NCBI GenBank assembly: GCA_013361525.1 | Contig: JABFXY010000004.1 | Span: 90,402-154,401, forward strand | Direction: 5' to 3' | DNA: 64,000 nucleotides | Origin: Polyangiaceae bacterium | GTDB taxonomy: Bacteria > Myxococcota_A > Polyangia > Polyangiales > Polyangiaceae | Shown: one piece after another, positions 51,929-63,913 of the stretch | Position numbering within the stretch: position 1 is the first letter of the stretch | Layout of the letters: each line of letters begins with the position of its first letter | Program-made: the position numbers and the translations under genes | Notes under the pieces: generated by a model | The model's input: only the letters and a program-made list of their open reading frames with translations | Told to the model about the DNA's origin: nothing | Databases searched by the model: none

Positions 51929-53317
51929 TCAGACGAGAAGATCCGGGATGTTCCCCTGAACCTCGCCGAGCCCGCTCGCGGAGACGCCCACCGCGTTCAT
52001 TGCGGACACGGTCACGTTCACCGGGTGCTTTCCGGTCGCGACGATGTGCTCGCCTTGGCGGATACGACCTTTCCCACCCGCCACGATGACGGACATGCCT
52101 TCCGTGTTGTGCGGGGCGCCCTGCCCCGAGCCGCCCTCGGTGAGGAACACGACCACCGTGTTGTCGAGGAAGGTTCCGGTCACGTCGGGCGTGTTCTTCA
52201 GCTTGTCGAGCAACCGCGCGAGGTGTTTCGTGTGCCAGGCAAAACCACGCGCGTGGTTCTGCGACGTGCTCGAGTGCCCGAGCTCGTGGAGGTCCTTGTT
52301 CTCGCCGCTGGGGATACCCGTCACGTCGGCCGGCACCACCATCATCGACATCGGCTCGGAGACCGCTATCGTCGCCACTCGGGTCAGGTCGCACGCGAGC
52401 GCCATGTGGAGGAGGTCGACGAACACCTCGGCTCGCGCGTCTTCTCCGCTGTAGCTGCCGCCGACCTCCAATGAGGGCGGCGCGGCCGGCTTGGAGCAGC
52501 TGTTCGTGACAGGCGTGGGGCTCGTCGCAGTGATCTTCTTGTAGAGGGTGTCCAATCCCTCGAGGTGCGCCTCGAGCCGCTGGCGGTCTTGGGCGCCGAC
52601 ACGTGCGACCAGCCGATTCGTGTCTCCCCGCACCAGGTCGATCACGCTCGCCTGCTTCGCACGCGCGAGCTCCGCGGCGGGATCCGGCTCGCTGTCTTCG
52701 CCCGGAGGAACGAACGTGGAGCCGAAGAGCGTATCGAACAGCCCCTGAGGGCTCGAATACGGGTCGATCGGGTCCGCGTCGTCGTTGTAGCTGAGAGGCA
52801 CCAAATGACCGCCGTAGTTCGCGGCCTGGACTCGAAGCGCCAATTGCGAGATCGCGGTCGCCCCACCGAGCTGCTGCGCAACCACGTAGTCCGACGACAC
52901 CCCCTGCGCCCAATTGGAATCGTTGCTGGGGGAACGCATGCCCGAGAGCAGCGGCCCGACACTCTCGTCGTGGAACGACGCACGACCGTAGCGCCCGCCG
53001 GCAGGGATGCTGCCGGCACCGTTTCCGGCCGGGATCGACAGCCCCGACACGATCGACAGCTCGCTCTTGAACGGCTCGAGCGGCGCCAGGGCCGTCTTCA
53101 ACGGCGCCGTCAGGGGACCGGCAGAATCCGGGACGACGAAGTTGCCGCCCTGTTCGCTACTGATGGACACACCGCCGAAGACGACGATGTATCGGAGCGG
53201 CGGGGCCCCCGCGAGCGCCGTCTTGTGGTCGAACATCGCCTCCAGCAGCGGAAGTCCCAAGCACAGCCCGCCCGCGCCACGCAGCAGGTGCCGCCTGTTG
53301 ATCTTGAATCGCGTCAT
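51929..53317 (-). CDS. DUF1552 family secreted protein (Tat)
   Basis: 462 aa from ATG 53317, which places the Tat motif NRRHLLRGAGG at the N-terminus; an earlier ATG at 53332 adds five residues. The family pattern is clear: RYIVVFGGVSIS, LSIVSGLSIPAG, a middle with HDESVGPLLSGM, DARAEVFVDLLHMALACDLTRVA, LTEGGSGQGAPHNTEGMSV near the end. These proteins occur with DUF1592-type partners in Planctomycetes and myxobacteria; enzymatic activity is unproven, but the fold is related to alkaline-phosphatase/sulfatase-type DUF1501. It follows the DUF1592 gene by 30 bases. Confidence 0.88.
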   Translation of the reverse strand: MTRFKINRRHLLRGAGGLCLGLPLLEAMFDHKTALAGAPPLRYIVVFGGVSISSEQGGNFVVPDSAGPLTAPLKTALAPLEPFKSELSIVSGLSIPAGNGAGSIPAGGRYGRASFHDESVGPLLSGMRSPSNDSNWAQGVSSDYVVAQQLGGATAISQLALRVQAANYGGHLVPLSYNDDADPIDPYSSPQGLFDTLFGSTFVPPGEDSEPDPAAELARAKQASVIDLVRGDTNRLVARVGAQDRQRLEAHLEGLDTLYKKITATSPTPVTNSCSKPAAPPSLEVGGSYSGEDARAEVFVDLLHMALACDLTRVATIAVSEPMSMMVVPADVTGIPSGENKDLHELGHSSTSQNHARGFAWHTKHLARLLDKLKNTPDVTGTFLDNTVVVFLTEGGSGQGAPHNTEGMSVIVAGGKGRIRQGEHIVATGKHPVNVTVSAMNAVGVSASGLGEVQGNIPDLLV

Positions 53318-53347
53318 GAAACAACTCCTCACTTCGACCGTGGCGAC

Positions 53348-54967
53348 CTACGGTGCCGACTCTTCCCGGCGTTGGGCGAACGCGGGGTCCTCGATATAGG
53401 CGAACAACATCTCCAAAAAGCTCTTTTCGTCGCGGAGCGCGCCGGCCATACGCTCGACCATTCCGTCGTCATACGTGTCGAGCGGGTGGCCGACCGCGTA
53501 TTGAAGCGCTTGTTGCGCCACGCATTCCTCGAACGCGCCGGATTGGAGCACCAGCTCACCGAGCTCGGCAGGGCCCTGGAAGTCCCCAATCCCGGAGACT
53601 GTCCCCTTTCCGTCAATCGTACATTCCGGGCGGTCGTTGTCGTGGGCGCGATAGCGTCCCAGCAAATCGTAATTTTCCAATCCAAACCCGATGCTGTCCA
53701 TCAACGAGTGGCAGCCGGCGCACGACGGATTGTTGCGATGTTCGGCATATCGGTCGATTTTGCACGCGTTCGGGTCCTCCGACGTGGGCGACTGATCCGG
53801 ATCGACTTCGGGCGGAGGGGGCGCAACCGGCTGGCAAAGAAGCTGATTGCGAATGAACTTCCCGCGCCTCGTTGGGCTGGTGTCGTTCGCCTTCGAGCCT
53901 GCGGCGAGCACGCTGCCGTGGGACAGAATGCCTGCTCGCCCGGCGTCCGCATACGAGACCCAAGCGCCTTCTCCGACGTCGGCGTCCATCCCGTAGTGGT
54001 CCGCGAGCGTCTGGGTCACGTACGTCTCGCTGGATCGGAGCAGCTGCGCATAGTCGGGTGGCTCCGCACCGACGACACGCTCGACGAGCATGTCCGATTC
54101 GACACGCATGTCGGTGACGATTCCGGTATCGGCCGCAAACTTCTCGTAGCCGAGCCACATGGCGTGAAAACGAGCAATCTGCGCCTGGGCTTCGGGCGTA
54201 GCGAGCAAACGCTCGGCTTCGGCCCGACGCGCTTCCGAGTCCTGGAGCTCCCCGGACGCGGCCTTGTCGAGCAGGGCGTCGTCGGGGGTCGTCCCGCGAA
54301 GGAGGTAGGATAGGCGCGTCGCTACCTCGAAGTCGTCGAGCTGGAATACATAGCCGTTGTCGAGGGGCGTCCCGACCTCGACTCGGAACAGGAGCTCGGG
54401 CTGCATGAGGAAGGCCTCCACCGCGAGCTCCACGCCTGCATAGAAGTCCCCTTCGCCCTCGTTCCACGCCATCAGGCCGACGTATCGTTCGACCTCGTCG
54501 TCGGACAGAGGGCGTCGAAGCGCGCGGCGCCCGAACGTCTCGACGAAGTGCCGCATACAGGCCTCGTCGGTCGGACCGGTCGGATTACAATCTACGACCC
54601 TGTCGCGCACTTCGACATTGGCGCGAACCCATGCCGAAATCGACTGCGCGTTCGCATACGAAGCCTCCGCCACAATCGGCGAAGGAAGCTGTTCTCGATA
54701 GTTGTTGTCGTAGGGTGTCAGCGGATCGATCGGAAATCGGCTGACGTCCATCGGCGCATCTCGTCCGATTAAGTCCTGCACCGTCCGTGTGTACTCGACC
54801 CGGGTCAGTCGCCGCATCCCCGAGACGGGGGCGTTGACCTCGCCGAGCTCCGGGCCCGGTTGCTCCTCGTCGATTGGTTCGTCGCCGCCGATTCGGCCCG
54901 TGCAGGAAATCTGCAATAGGGCGAGCGCAGCGCCGAGCCGGACAATACTGCTTATCGTGTTTGACAT
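53348..54967 (-). CDS. DUF1592/DUF1588-type lipoprotein with one CxxCH motif
   Basis: 539 aa from ATG 54967, with gggag six bases before. Leader with lipobox QISC (Cys22). Modules in family order: RRLTRVEYTRTVQDLIG (DUF1587), FVETFGRRALRRPLSDDEVERY (DUF1595), GYVFQLDDFEVATRLSYLLRGTTPDDALLD (DUF1592), RRGKFIRNQLLCQPV ... NPSCAGCHSLMDSIGFGLENYD (DUF1588), and a C-terminal DUF1585-like part. The CAGCH could bind a c-type haem, a trait of PSCyt-like families. It forms an operon with DUF1552 downstream. Function is unknown; degradation of surface polymers has been suggested for related pairs. Confidence 0.88.
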   Translation of the reverse strand: MSNTISSIVRLGAALALLQISCTGRIGGDEPIDEEQPGPELGEVNAPVSGMRRLTRVEYTRTVQDLIGRDAPMDVSRFPIDPLTPYDNNYREQLPSPIVAEASYANAQSISAWVRANVEVRDRVVDCNPTGPTDEACMRHFVETFGRRALRRPLSDDEVERYVGLMAWNEGEGDFYAGVELAVEAFLMQPELLFRVEVGTPLDNGYVFQLDDFEVATRLSYLLRGTTPDDALLDKAASGELQDSEARRAEAERLLATPEAQAQIARFHAMWLGYEKFAADTGIVTDMRVESDMLVERVVGAEPPDYAQLLRSSETYVTQTLADHYGMDADVGEGAWVSYADAGRAGILSHGSVLAAGSKANDTSPTRRGKFIRNQLLCQPVAPPPPEVDPDQSPTSEDPNACKIDRYAEHRNNPSCAGCHSLMDSIGFGLENYDLLGRYRAHDNDRPECTIDGKGTVSGIGDFQGPAELGELVLQSGAFEECVAQQALQYAVGHPLDTYDDGMVERMAGALRDEKSFLEMLFAYIEDPAFAQRREESAP

Positions 54968-55141
54968 CGAAACTCCCGCGACCGGCCCGACGCTACCGAC
55001 GCGAGAATCACAATCAAAAGAGTTTCGACCTCCAAACCATCAATGACTCGACAGCGAGCACGATTACAAAGCTATTGAAAATGGCTCAGACGCCCACTTC
55101 GACAAACCACCGAAGAAGCGCACTATTTTAAACACCAGTCC
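54968..55141 (-). promoter_or_regulatory. A+T-rich leader of the DUF1592-DUF1552 operon
   Basis: Upstream of 54967 the minus strand has a stretch unusually rich in A and T for this window (ttttcaatagctttgtaatc; ttttgattgtgattctc). It probably holds the promoter. I cannot assign -35/-10 boxes with confidence. Confidence 0.4.
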
Positions 55142-55175
55142 GATCCGCGATTGCGCAATATCACAATCGCGGATC
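55142..55175 (-). terminator. Perfect 12-bp inverted repeat
   Basis: gatccgcgattg (55142-55153) and caatcgcggatc (55164-55175) are exact inverted repeats around a 10-base spacer, 15 bases after the stop of the upstream lipoprotein gene. On the minus strand it is followed by gactggtgtttaaaat, a weak T run. It could be a terminator or an operator. Confidence 0.6.
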
Positions 55176-55190
55176 CGGTGAGGGGCGACG

Positions 55191-55811
55191 TCAGGGGCAA
55201 CGAGCGAGGACGTGCACGCCGTTGGGGTCGGCGTCCAAGCCGATCGCGCCCGCGAGCTGGATCGTGATCGTCGCATCGTCGACCGCGAGCACCTCCAGCG
55301 TCCCCGTCAACGTTCCGCCCCCGCCCGAGCAGAGGCCGTCGCCCTCCCCGATGGACTCCGAAGAGAACGGGCCGAAGCCGACCTCGAGCAGATCCTCGAG
55401 GTCGACCACACTGCCCGCGGCCTGGAGCTCCGCGGGCAGCGGGATCTCGGCGCGCCAGATGAGCTCGGGTTGGCAGCTCGGCAGGTCGGCCAGCGGATCG
55501 GCGCACACGGCTGCCTCGCTGCCGAAGCTCAGGAGCAAGGTGCCGGCCGGCGCAGGGACGACCTCCGATCCGAGCTGCTCGTAAGGCACCGCGATGCCGT
55601 CGGTTCCGGGCACGGGCGGATCCTGATCTTCGCTGCCGATCGGCGGGTCTTCGTCGTCGCCCGGATCGGGGGCGCAGAACGCATCGTCGTCGCAGGTCGG
55701 CTCCGTGTCGTCGTCTTCACCGCTGCCGCCGTTCGTGATGGTGGCGTTGCAGCCGGTGGCTGTGGTTCCGAGCACGAGCAAAGCGACGAGGAGTCGAAAG
55801 GGATTCGTCAT
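55191..55811 (-). CDS. Lipoprotein of unknown function
   Basis: 206 aa. Leader MTNPFRLLVALLVLGTTATGC with lipobox TATGC (Cys21). A very acidic Asp/Glu/Pro linker follows (EDDDTEPTCDDDAFC; DPGDDEDPPIGSED). The remaining domain is beta-rich (AGTLLLSFGSEAAVC; GTLTGTLEVLAVDDATITIQLAG) with several Cys. No family recognised. It is divergent from glycogen phosphorylase. Confidence 0.8.
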   Translation of the reverse strand: MTNPFRLLVALLVLGTTATGCNATITNGGSGEDDDTEPTCDDDAFCAPDPGDDEDPPIGSEDQDPPVPGTDGIAVPYEQLGSEVVPAPAGTLLLSFGSEAAVCADPLADLPSCQPELIWRAEIPLPAELQAAGSVVDLEDLLEVGFGPFSSESIGEGDGLCSGGGGTLTGTLEVLAVDDATITIQLAGAIGLDADPNGVHVLARCP

Positions 55812-55963
55812 GGTTGGCCGCTACCGTGTGCAAACGCGAGACCAAAGCGTACGGGGCGCGGCGTCGCACGATCCAGCGAAACCCCGACGCGAGCACTCGG
55901 GGGCATCCGTGCCCGAATGTGCCGCGAGCCGGATCCTGCCGGCAGGTGATAGCGTCGCTTTCG

Positions 55964-58480
<2,517 letters not shown>

Positions 58481-58548
58481 GCCCGGACCTTGCACGTCAC
58501 CGGTTCGCGTCACACATTGCGTTGCCCTAACCAGAATCGAGCCAGCCC

Positions 58549-58881
58549 ATGAGCGCCCCGCCGGACGACTTCGACTCCGACGACGAAAAAGAAGGATCGG
58601 TAGAGACCAAGAAGCGCGAAAAGGCCGAAAAGGCGCGGCGTTTTCGCGTGCTGTTCCACAACGACGACTACACCACGATGGAGTTCGTCGTCCGCGTGCT
58701 GATGAAGTTCTTCCACAAGAGCGAGACCGAGGCGACGCAGATCATGCTCAGCGTCCACCACAAGGGCCACGGCGTTGCCGGTGTTTATCCGCGCGACGTC
58801 GCGGAGACGAAGGTCGCGCAGGTGATGGATTACGCGAAGGAGCACGGCATGCCGCTGCTCGTCACGGCCGAGCCTGAATAA
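58549..58881 (+). CDS. clpS: ATP-dependent Clp protease adaptor ClpS
   Basis: 110 aa. The N-terminal extension is acidic then Lys-rich; the core has FRVLFHNDDYTTMEFVVRVL, containing the Asn-Asp pair that holds the N-degron amino group, KFFHKSETEATQIMLSVHHKG and GVYPRDVAETKVAQV. It delivers N-end-rule substrates to ClpAP. It precedes clpA as in proteobacteria, separated here by a 150-base palindromic element. Confidence 0.96.
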   Translation: MSAPPDDFDSDDEKEGSVETKKREKAEKARRFRVLFHNDDYTTMEFVVRVLMKFFHKSETEATQIMLSVHHKGHGVAGVYPRDVAETKVAQVMDYAKEHGMPLLVTAEPE

Positions 58882-58888
58882 GAGCGGA

Positions 58889-59040
58889 GCGAGAGGGGTC
58901 GCCAAGGACGCCAAGGGGAGAAAGAGAAAGAGAAGACAGAGGAGGATTAGGACGATGAACAGCGCCGCACGACCGAACGAAATCCAACTCTTCTCTCTTC
59001 TCCCTCCTCTGCCCTCGGCGCCCTTGGCGACCCCTCTGGC
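58889..59040. repeat. Palindromic intergenic element, copy C
   Basis: Left arm 58889-58947 (contains ggtcgccaaggacgccaagg) and right arm 58982-59040 (contains ctcggcgcccttggcgaccc) pair over about 59 bases with mismatches around a 34-base loop. It fills the clpS-clpA gap, starting 7 bases after the clpS stop and ending 21 bases before the first clpA ATG. A 36-codon frame from 58955 to 59065 runs through the right arm. Copies A and B are at 36153 and 39545. Confidence 0.88.
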
Positions 59041-59073
59041 TTCTCAGATCTCGAAAAACAAATGAGAGGAAAG

Positions 59074-61395
59074 ATGCGCATCAGTCCGGAGGTCGAGGTC
59101 GCGTTTGCCCTCGCCACCCGTGAGGCCCAGCGGAGGCGTCACGAGTTCGTCACCGTCGAGCACCTCTTTTACGCGCTCCTCTTCGACGAGGAGACGAAGG
59201 ACGTGCTGCGCCATGCGGGCGGCAACGTCGAGGCGATGAAGAAGTTGCTCGAGGCGTTCTTCGACGACGAGCTCGAGGCGCTTCCCGCCGAGACGTTCGA
59301 CTCGCCGTCGCTCAGCTTGGGCTTCCAGCGGGTCGTCGGTCGCGCGGCGATGCACGTGCAATCGAGCGGCAAAGAAGAGCTGAAGGGCAAGAATGTCCTC
59401 GTCGCGATCTTCGCCGAGCAAGACTCGCCGAGCGTCGCGTTCCTCGGCAAGCAAGGCATCGCGCGGCTCGACGTCGTGAACTTCATCTCGCACGGCGTCT
59501 CGAAGCTCGATGACGGCGTGTCGTCGCCCGGCGCGGAGCTCGGCGGCGACGCCGAGCAAGAAGGGGGCGACGGCGCCCCGAAGGTGAAAGACCCGCTCAA
59601 GGCCTTCGCGACGAACCTCAACGAAGAAGCCCAGCAGGGTCGCATCGATCCACTCGTCGGTCGCAGCATCGAGGTCGAGCGGACGATCCACGTTCTGTCT
59701 CGTCGCAAGAAGAACAACCCGCTCCTCATCGGCGACGCCGGCGTCGGCAAGACGGCGATCGTCGAGGGCCTCGCGAAGCGCATCGTGGAGGGAGACGTTC
59801 CCGACCCGATCAAGACCGCGACGATCTACGCGCTCGATCTCGGCGCGCTCGTCGCCGGCACGCGCTACCGCGGCGACTTCGAGAACCGCATCAAGGCCGT
59901 GCTGCGCGCGCTCGCCGACAAGCCCAACAGCGTGCTCTTCATCGACGAGATCCACACCATCATCGGCGCCGGCGCGGGCAGCGGCACGATGGACGCGTCG
60001 AACCTTCTCAAGCCTGCGCTCGCGTCGGGCAAGCTCCGCTGCATCGGCGCGACCACGTTCGAGGAGTTCCGCGGACACCTCGAGAAGGACAGCGCCCTCG
60101 CCCGTCGCTTCCAGAAGATCGAGATCGGCGAGCCGAGCATCGACGAGACGAGGCGCATCCTCGAGGGCCTCTCACCCAAATACGAGGACTTCCACAAGGT
60201 GAAGTACGCCCCGGAGGCGATCGAAGCCGCGGCGCAGCTCGCTGCGCGTTACCTCCGCGACAAGAAGCTGCCCGACAAGGCCATCGACCTGCTCGACGAG
60301 GCCGGCGCGGCGGCGAAGCTCGCGCACGGCGCCGGTCACGTCATCGTCGCCGCGGACGTGGAGCTCGTCGTCTCGAAGATGGCGCAGATCCCGCCGAAAC
60401 AAGTCTCGAGCAACGACAAGGGCCAGCTGAAGAACCTGGAGCTGGACCTCAACAACGTCGTCTTCGGCCAGAACATGGCGGTGAAGACGATCGCCGGCGC
60501 GATCAAGCTCGCGCGCGCAGGTCTTCGCAGCCCCGAAAAGCCCATCGGCTCGTTCTTGTTCACCGGACCGACCGGCGTCGGCAAGACCGAGCTCGCGAAG
60601 CAGCTCGCCAAGTCTCTCGGCATCTCGTTCGTGCGCTTCGACATGAGCGAGTACCAGGAGCGGCACACCGTCTCGCGCCTCATCGGTGCACCACCCGGCT
60701 ACGTCGGGTACGACCGAGGTGGTCTGCTCACCGAAGCGATGGCGAAGACGCCACACGCGGTTCTCCTCCTCGACGAGATCGAGAAGGCGCACCCCGACAT
60801 CTTCCAGGTGCTGCTGCAGGTGATGGACCACGGCACCCTCACGGACAACAACGGCAAGAAGTCGGACTTCCGGCACGTGGTGCTCATCATGACGAGCAAC
60901 GTCGGCGCCAGGGATCTGACGACGACGCGCGTCGGCTTTGGTGAGCGCGGCGTCGTCGGCGACGACGATCGTGCCTTCAAGAACCTCTTCAGCCCCGAGT
61001 TCCGGAACCGGCTCGACGCCCGGGTGAAGTTCGAGCCGCTCGACAAGTCGGTGATGGGTAGCATCGTCGACAAGTTCATCCGAGAGCTCGGAGCGCTGCT
61101 CGCCGATCGGGCAGTGACGATCGAAATCGACGAGGCTGCCCGCGCGCATCTCGCCGACAAGGGATACGATCCGATGATGGGTGCCCGCCCGCTCGCCCGC
61201 GTGATCGAAGACGACGTGAAGGCGAAGCTCACCGACTCGATCCTCTTCGGCTCGCTGGAGAACGGCGGCGTCGCGAAGGTCGGCTTCGACGCCGACAAGA
61301 AAGAGCTCACCTTCACCTTCGAGCCGCGCTCGGACGAGCCTTCGACAGAGCGGAAGGTCACCGAAGAGGCGGTCGTTTCGGACGGTGGACAATGA
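59074..61395 (+). CDS. clpA: ATP-dependent Clp protease ATP-binding subunit ClpA
   Basis: 773 aa from ATG 59074, which matches the usual ClpA start ([31 protein letters not shown]) and follows a gagagga motif; ATG 59062 adds four residues. N-domain (1-140) binds ClpS; a linker of Gly/Glu follows. AAA1 has Walker A GDAGVGKT near 220, [19 protein letters not shown] and [14 protein letters not shown]2 has [12 protein letters not shown] near 500, [13 protein letters not shown] and arginine finger [13 protein letters not shown]. It unfolds substrates for ClpP. A one-base gap separates its stop from a lipoprotein gene. Confidence 0.96.
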   Translation: MRISPEVEVAFALATREAQRRRHEFVTVEHLFYALLFDEETKDVLRHAGGNVEAMKKLLEAFFDDELEALPAETFDSPSLSLGFQRVVGRAAMHVQSSGKEELKGKNVLVAIFAEQDSPSVAFLGKQGIARLDVVNFISHGVSKLDDGVSSPGAELGGDAEQEGGDGAPKVKDPLKAFATNLNEEAQQGRIDPLVGRSIEVERTIHVLSRRKKNNPLLIGDAGVGKTAIVEGLAKRIVEGDVPDPIKTATIYALDLGALVAGTRYRGDFENRIKAVLRALADKPNSVLFIDEIHTIIGAGAGSGTMDASNLLKPALASGKLRCIGATTFEEFRGHLEKDSALARRFQKIEIGEPSIDETRRILEGLSPKYEDFHKVKYAPEAIEAAAQLAARYLRDKKLPDKAIDLLDEAGAAAKLAHGAGHVIVAADVELVVSKMAQIPPKQVSSNDKGQLKNLELDLNNVVFGQNMAVKTIAGAIKLARAGLRSPEKPIGSFLFTGPTGVGKTELAKQLAKSLGISFVRFDMSEYQERHTVSRLIGAPPGYVGYDRGGLLTEAMAKTPHAVLLLDEIEKAHPDIFQVLLQVMDHGTLTDNNGKKSDFRHVVLIMTSNVGARDLTTTRVGFGERGVVGDDDRAFKNLFSPEFRNRLDARVKFEPLDKSVMGSIVDKFIRELGALLADRAVTIEIDEAARAHLADKGYDPMMGARPLARVIEDDVKAKLTDSILFGSLENGGVAKVGFDADKKELTFTFEPRSDEPSTERKVTEEAVVSDGGQ

Positions 61396-61396
61396 G

Positions 61397-62191
61397 ATGA
61401 CGCGGGCGGCGGTGTTGCTCGGAGCGGTATTGCTCGGGTGCTTCGCCGTCGCCTGCGGGTCCTCGCGGGACGACGCAGCGCAATCGTCGGCCGGGCCGAG
61501 CGCCGGCGCCGCGGCCGCGAGCTCGTCCGTAAACGAGTCCGCTGCTGCGAAAGCCGTCTGCGAGACCAAAACGGCGGACGAGCACTTCTGTGTCGAGATG
61601 GACGACGACGAGCTCGCGGCGGAGCGCGAAAAGAGCTGCGTCAGCGGCTTTGCGCGCGACCGCTCGTGTGCGCGTGAGGGTGTTCTCGGCGTGTGCCGTT
61701 TGCCGGATGGCAGCCTTCGCTTCGGGTACCCACCGAAGACGCTGAGCTCGCACGAGAAGGCGTGCAAAGAGCTCCAAGGAAGGTTCGCTGCTGGGTCCAC
61801 GATCCCAGCGAAGGACAACCCCACCGTCGTCGCTTGCGAGGGCAAGTACGACGACGCGTGCGAGGAAGAAGAGATCTTCGTGAGCACACGCATCGGCGCT
61901 GCTGCCGACGAGTGCAAGGCGTTCGGCGGGAAGTTCCGCGAGACGGGCCGGCCGTGCGTTCGAGAAGGCGCCCGGTTTTCGTGCGATCTGCCGGGCAAAC
62001 GCACGATCGTATCGAGCCACGTGACCTCGGCGGAGGCAGCCGAGCGCTTCTGCACCGAGCGCAACGGCAAGTACCGCGATCTCGCCCCACCCCCTGCGTC
62101 GTCCGCCACGGCGGCGGCCGCTTCGGCGAGCGCGCCGGTCGACCCGGACCCGTTGCCGGCAAAGCCCGACGTCGTGATCCGCCAGCAGTGA
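61397..62191 (+). CDS. Cys-rich lipoprotein of unknown function
   Basis: 264 aa from ATG 61397; a GTG at 61385 adds four residues. Leader MTRAAVLLGAVLLGCFAVAC with lipobox FAVAC (Cys20). A Ser/Ala linker follows, then a domain with about ten Cys and repeated strands (CREGVLGVCRLPDG-like segments: CAREGVLGVCRLPDGSLRF; CVREGARFSCDLPGKRTIV) giving two related halves, then a Pro/Ala tail. Probably disulphide-bonded in the envelope. No family recognised. It is coupled to clpA but is unlikely to work with it directly. Confidence 0.8.
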   Translation: MTRAAVLLGAVLLGCFAVACGSSRDDAAQSSAGPSAGAAAASSSVNESAAAKAVCETKTADEHFCVEMDDDELAAEREKSCVSGFARDRSCAREGVLGVCRLPDGSLRFGYPPKTLSSHEKACKELQGRFAAGSTIPAKDNPTVVACEGKYDDACEEEEIFVSTRIGAAADECKAFGGKFRETGRPCVREGARFSCDLPGKRTIVSSHVTSAEAAERFCTERNGKYRDLAPPPASSATAAAASASAPVDPDPLPAKPDVVIRQQ

Positions 62192-62204
62192 CGGCGGACG
62201 CGGC

Positions 62205-62588
62205 TCAGTTCAACGAATAGGGCAACATCAGATCGAACGGCGCGATCGTCGCATCGAACTGCGAGCCGTCGGGCCGACGCATCTGATAGGTGCCGTGCAT
62301 CGAGCCGCGCGGCGTCTCGAGCACACAGCCGCTCGTGTATTCGAAGTGCTCACCAGGGCGGAGCGTGGGCTGTTGGCCCACGACCCCGGGGCCTTTGACC
62401 TCTTCGATCTTCCCGTTGCCGTCGGTGATGATCCAGTGCCGGCTCTTCAGCTGTGCGACCTGCCCGCCCTCGTTCGCGATCTTGACCGTGTATGCGAAAA
62501 CATACCGTTTCGCTTGCGGCAACGATTGCTGCGGCACGTACTGGGTGGTGACTGCGATGCGGATTCCCTCGGTAACGGCGACCGACAC
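62205..62588 (-). CDS. apaG: ApaG-like protein
   Basis: 127 aa from GTG 62588, chosen because it gives the standard ApaG length; a TTG at 62684 would extend it by 32 residues without resemblance to the family and overlap the next gene's start. The core is clear: AVTEGIRIAVTTQYVPQQSL, RYVFAYTVKIANEG, LKSRHWIITDGNGKIEEVKG, GEHFEYTSGCVLETPRGSMHG and IAPFDLMLPYS. ApaG has an FN3-type fold; its role in bacteria is unclear (linked to Co2+/Mg2+ and to Ap4A). It ends 13 bases from the convergent lipoprotein stop. Confidence 0.93.
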   Translation of the reverse strand: MSVAVTEGIRIAVTTQYVPQQSLPQAKRYVFAYTVKIANEGGQVAQLKSRHWIITDGNGKIEEVKGPGVVGQQPTLRPGEHFEYTSGCVLETPRGSMHGTYQMRRPDGSQFDATIAPFDLMLPYSLN

Positions 62589-62683
62589 GAGCCGTTCGTA
62601 GACCGGGACGCGGCGGCGCGCAACCAGGGAGGAAACCTGCCAGGATTGACAGCTCCGATGCTCGTTCGCAGCTTGGCCGCACA

Positions 62684-63790
62684 ATGTCGAACGGCGCGAT
62701 CGTGATCGACTTCACTCCACTGTCGCTGCCGAACGGCACGTCGAACGCGTCGGAAGACGGCGCGAACGGCGACCGCGACGAGCCCGTGCAACGAGGCACG
62801 AGCGGCGAGCCGCCACAGAGCGAAAACAACACACCGCCCGGTGGCAACCATGGTTGGACCGGCATCGGCCCGTACGGCTCCGAGCGTGCGCTTCGCGAGG
62901 CAGCGCTGGTGCTCGCGTCGATGTCGATCACGCACCAGACGGTCTATGGCATCGGCGGCGGGTACCTCGTCGTGCGCGACGCCGACTACGACAGAGCGCG
63001 CACACATCTCGATCGCTACGAAGAGGAGAATCGGAACTTTCCGCCGCGACGCCGGGTCGAGCGCACGCGGTACATGGGCCCGCCGCTCGTCGCGATCGCA
63101 TTCCTGCTCCTCGTCGCGTTCGCGTGGGTGACTGGTCCAGCTGCGAAACCGAACGGTGCATGGTTTCGCGAAGGCGCGAGCGTCGCGTCGCTCGTCCTCA
63201 CATCGGAGCCGTTTCGCGCGGTCACGGCGCTCACGCTCCACGCGGACGGCGCGCACGTTCTGTCGAACCTCGTGTCGGGCGCGATCTTCGGGCGAGCGGT
63301 GGAGCGCCGCTTCGGGCCGGGCGCTGCGCTCTTCGGCATCGTGACCGCGGGCACGCTGGGCAACGTCGCGAACGCGATGTTCTTCGCCTCGCAAGGGATG
63401 GAGCATCGCTCGATCGGCGCATCGACCGCCGTGTTCGGTGCGGTCGGTCTACTCGCGACCTCACAGCTGATCCTCGGCGGCACCCGCGCCCCGATGACCG
63501 TTGGTCGGACCGGCACCTCGCAAGAAGGCAAGCGTCACTGGACGGAGTACCTCGCGCCGGTGATCGGCGGCATCGCGCTGCTCGGCGCGCTCGGCTCCGG
63601 GCCCGAGACGGACGTCCTCGCCCACGCCTTCGGCCTCGTCGCCGGCTTGTTCGTGGGGATCCCCATCGCGCTCGCCATCCGTCACTGGCACAAGAGCTTC
63701 GTCTGGCGCCGTGGCCACATCGTCGCCCAGGCAGCGCTCGGCGCGATCGCCCTCGGCGCGGTCGGCGCGAGCTGGGCATTGGCGCTGTAG
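62684..63790 (+). CDS. Rhomboid-family intramembrane serine protease
   Basis: 368 aa. N-terminal about 125 residues are soluble, with a Ser/Gly-rich start and a small alpha/beta domain (EAALVLASMSITHQTVYGIGGGYLVV) like the GlpG cytoplasmic domain. Six membrane helices follow. Key residues are present: HxxxN as His191 and Asn195 (HVLSNLVSG), catalytic Ser247 in GASTAVFG, and the His314 partner in VLAHAFGLVAGL. It should cleave transmembrane helices of membrane proteins. It is divergent from apaG. Confidence 0.93.
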   Translation: MSNGAIVIDFTPLSLPNGTSNASEDGANGDRDEPVQRGTSGEPPQSENNTPPGGNHGWTGIGPYGSERALREAALVLASMSITHQTVYGIGGGYLVVRDADYDRARTHLDRYEEENRNFPPRRRVERTRYMGPPLVAIAFLLLVAFAWVTGPAAKPNGAWFREGASVASLVLTSEPFRAVTALTLHADGAHVLSNLVSGAIFGRAVERRFGPGAALFGIVTAGTLGNVANAMFFASQGMEHRSIGASTAVFGAVGLLATSQLILGGTRAPMTVGRTGTSQEGKRHWTEYLAPVIGGIALLGALGSGPETDVLAHAFGLVAGLFVGIPIALAIRHWHKSFVWRRGHIVAQAALGAIALGAVGASWALAL

Positions 63791-63808
63791 GTCACGCATC
63801 TCGCGTAG

Positions 63809-63913
63809 ACTCCTCGCGCCTCGCTTCGCTCGTCGCTCAGGCCGAAACTCCTCCCGCCTCGCTTCGCTCGTCGCTCAGGCCGAAACTCCTCCCGCCTCGC
63901 TTCGCTCGTCGCT
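63809..63913. repeat. Three copies of a 38-bp tandem repeat
   Basis: Units start at 63809, 63847 and 63885 (period 38). Each contains cctcgcttcgctcgtcgct; the third stops after about 29 bases. Copies differ by one base, with no spacers, so not a CRISPR array. The unit itself holds a small palindrome-like gcttcgctcgtcgc segment. From 63914 to the window end there is no gene I can support. Confidence 0.85.

Noticed and set aside
60172..62109. 645-codon minus-strand frame opposite clpA
   Set aside because: Lies opposite AAA motifs of ClpA and spans the next gene as well; no family resemblance.
63809..63913. CRISPR array
   Set aside because: The 38-bp units are contiguous with no unique spacers, only three copies, and no cas gene is present.
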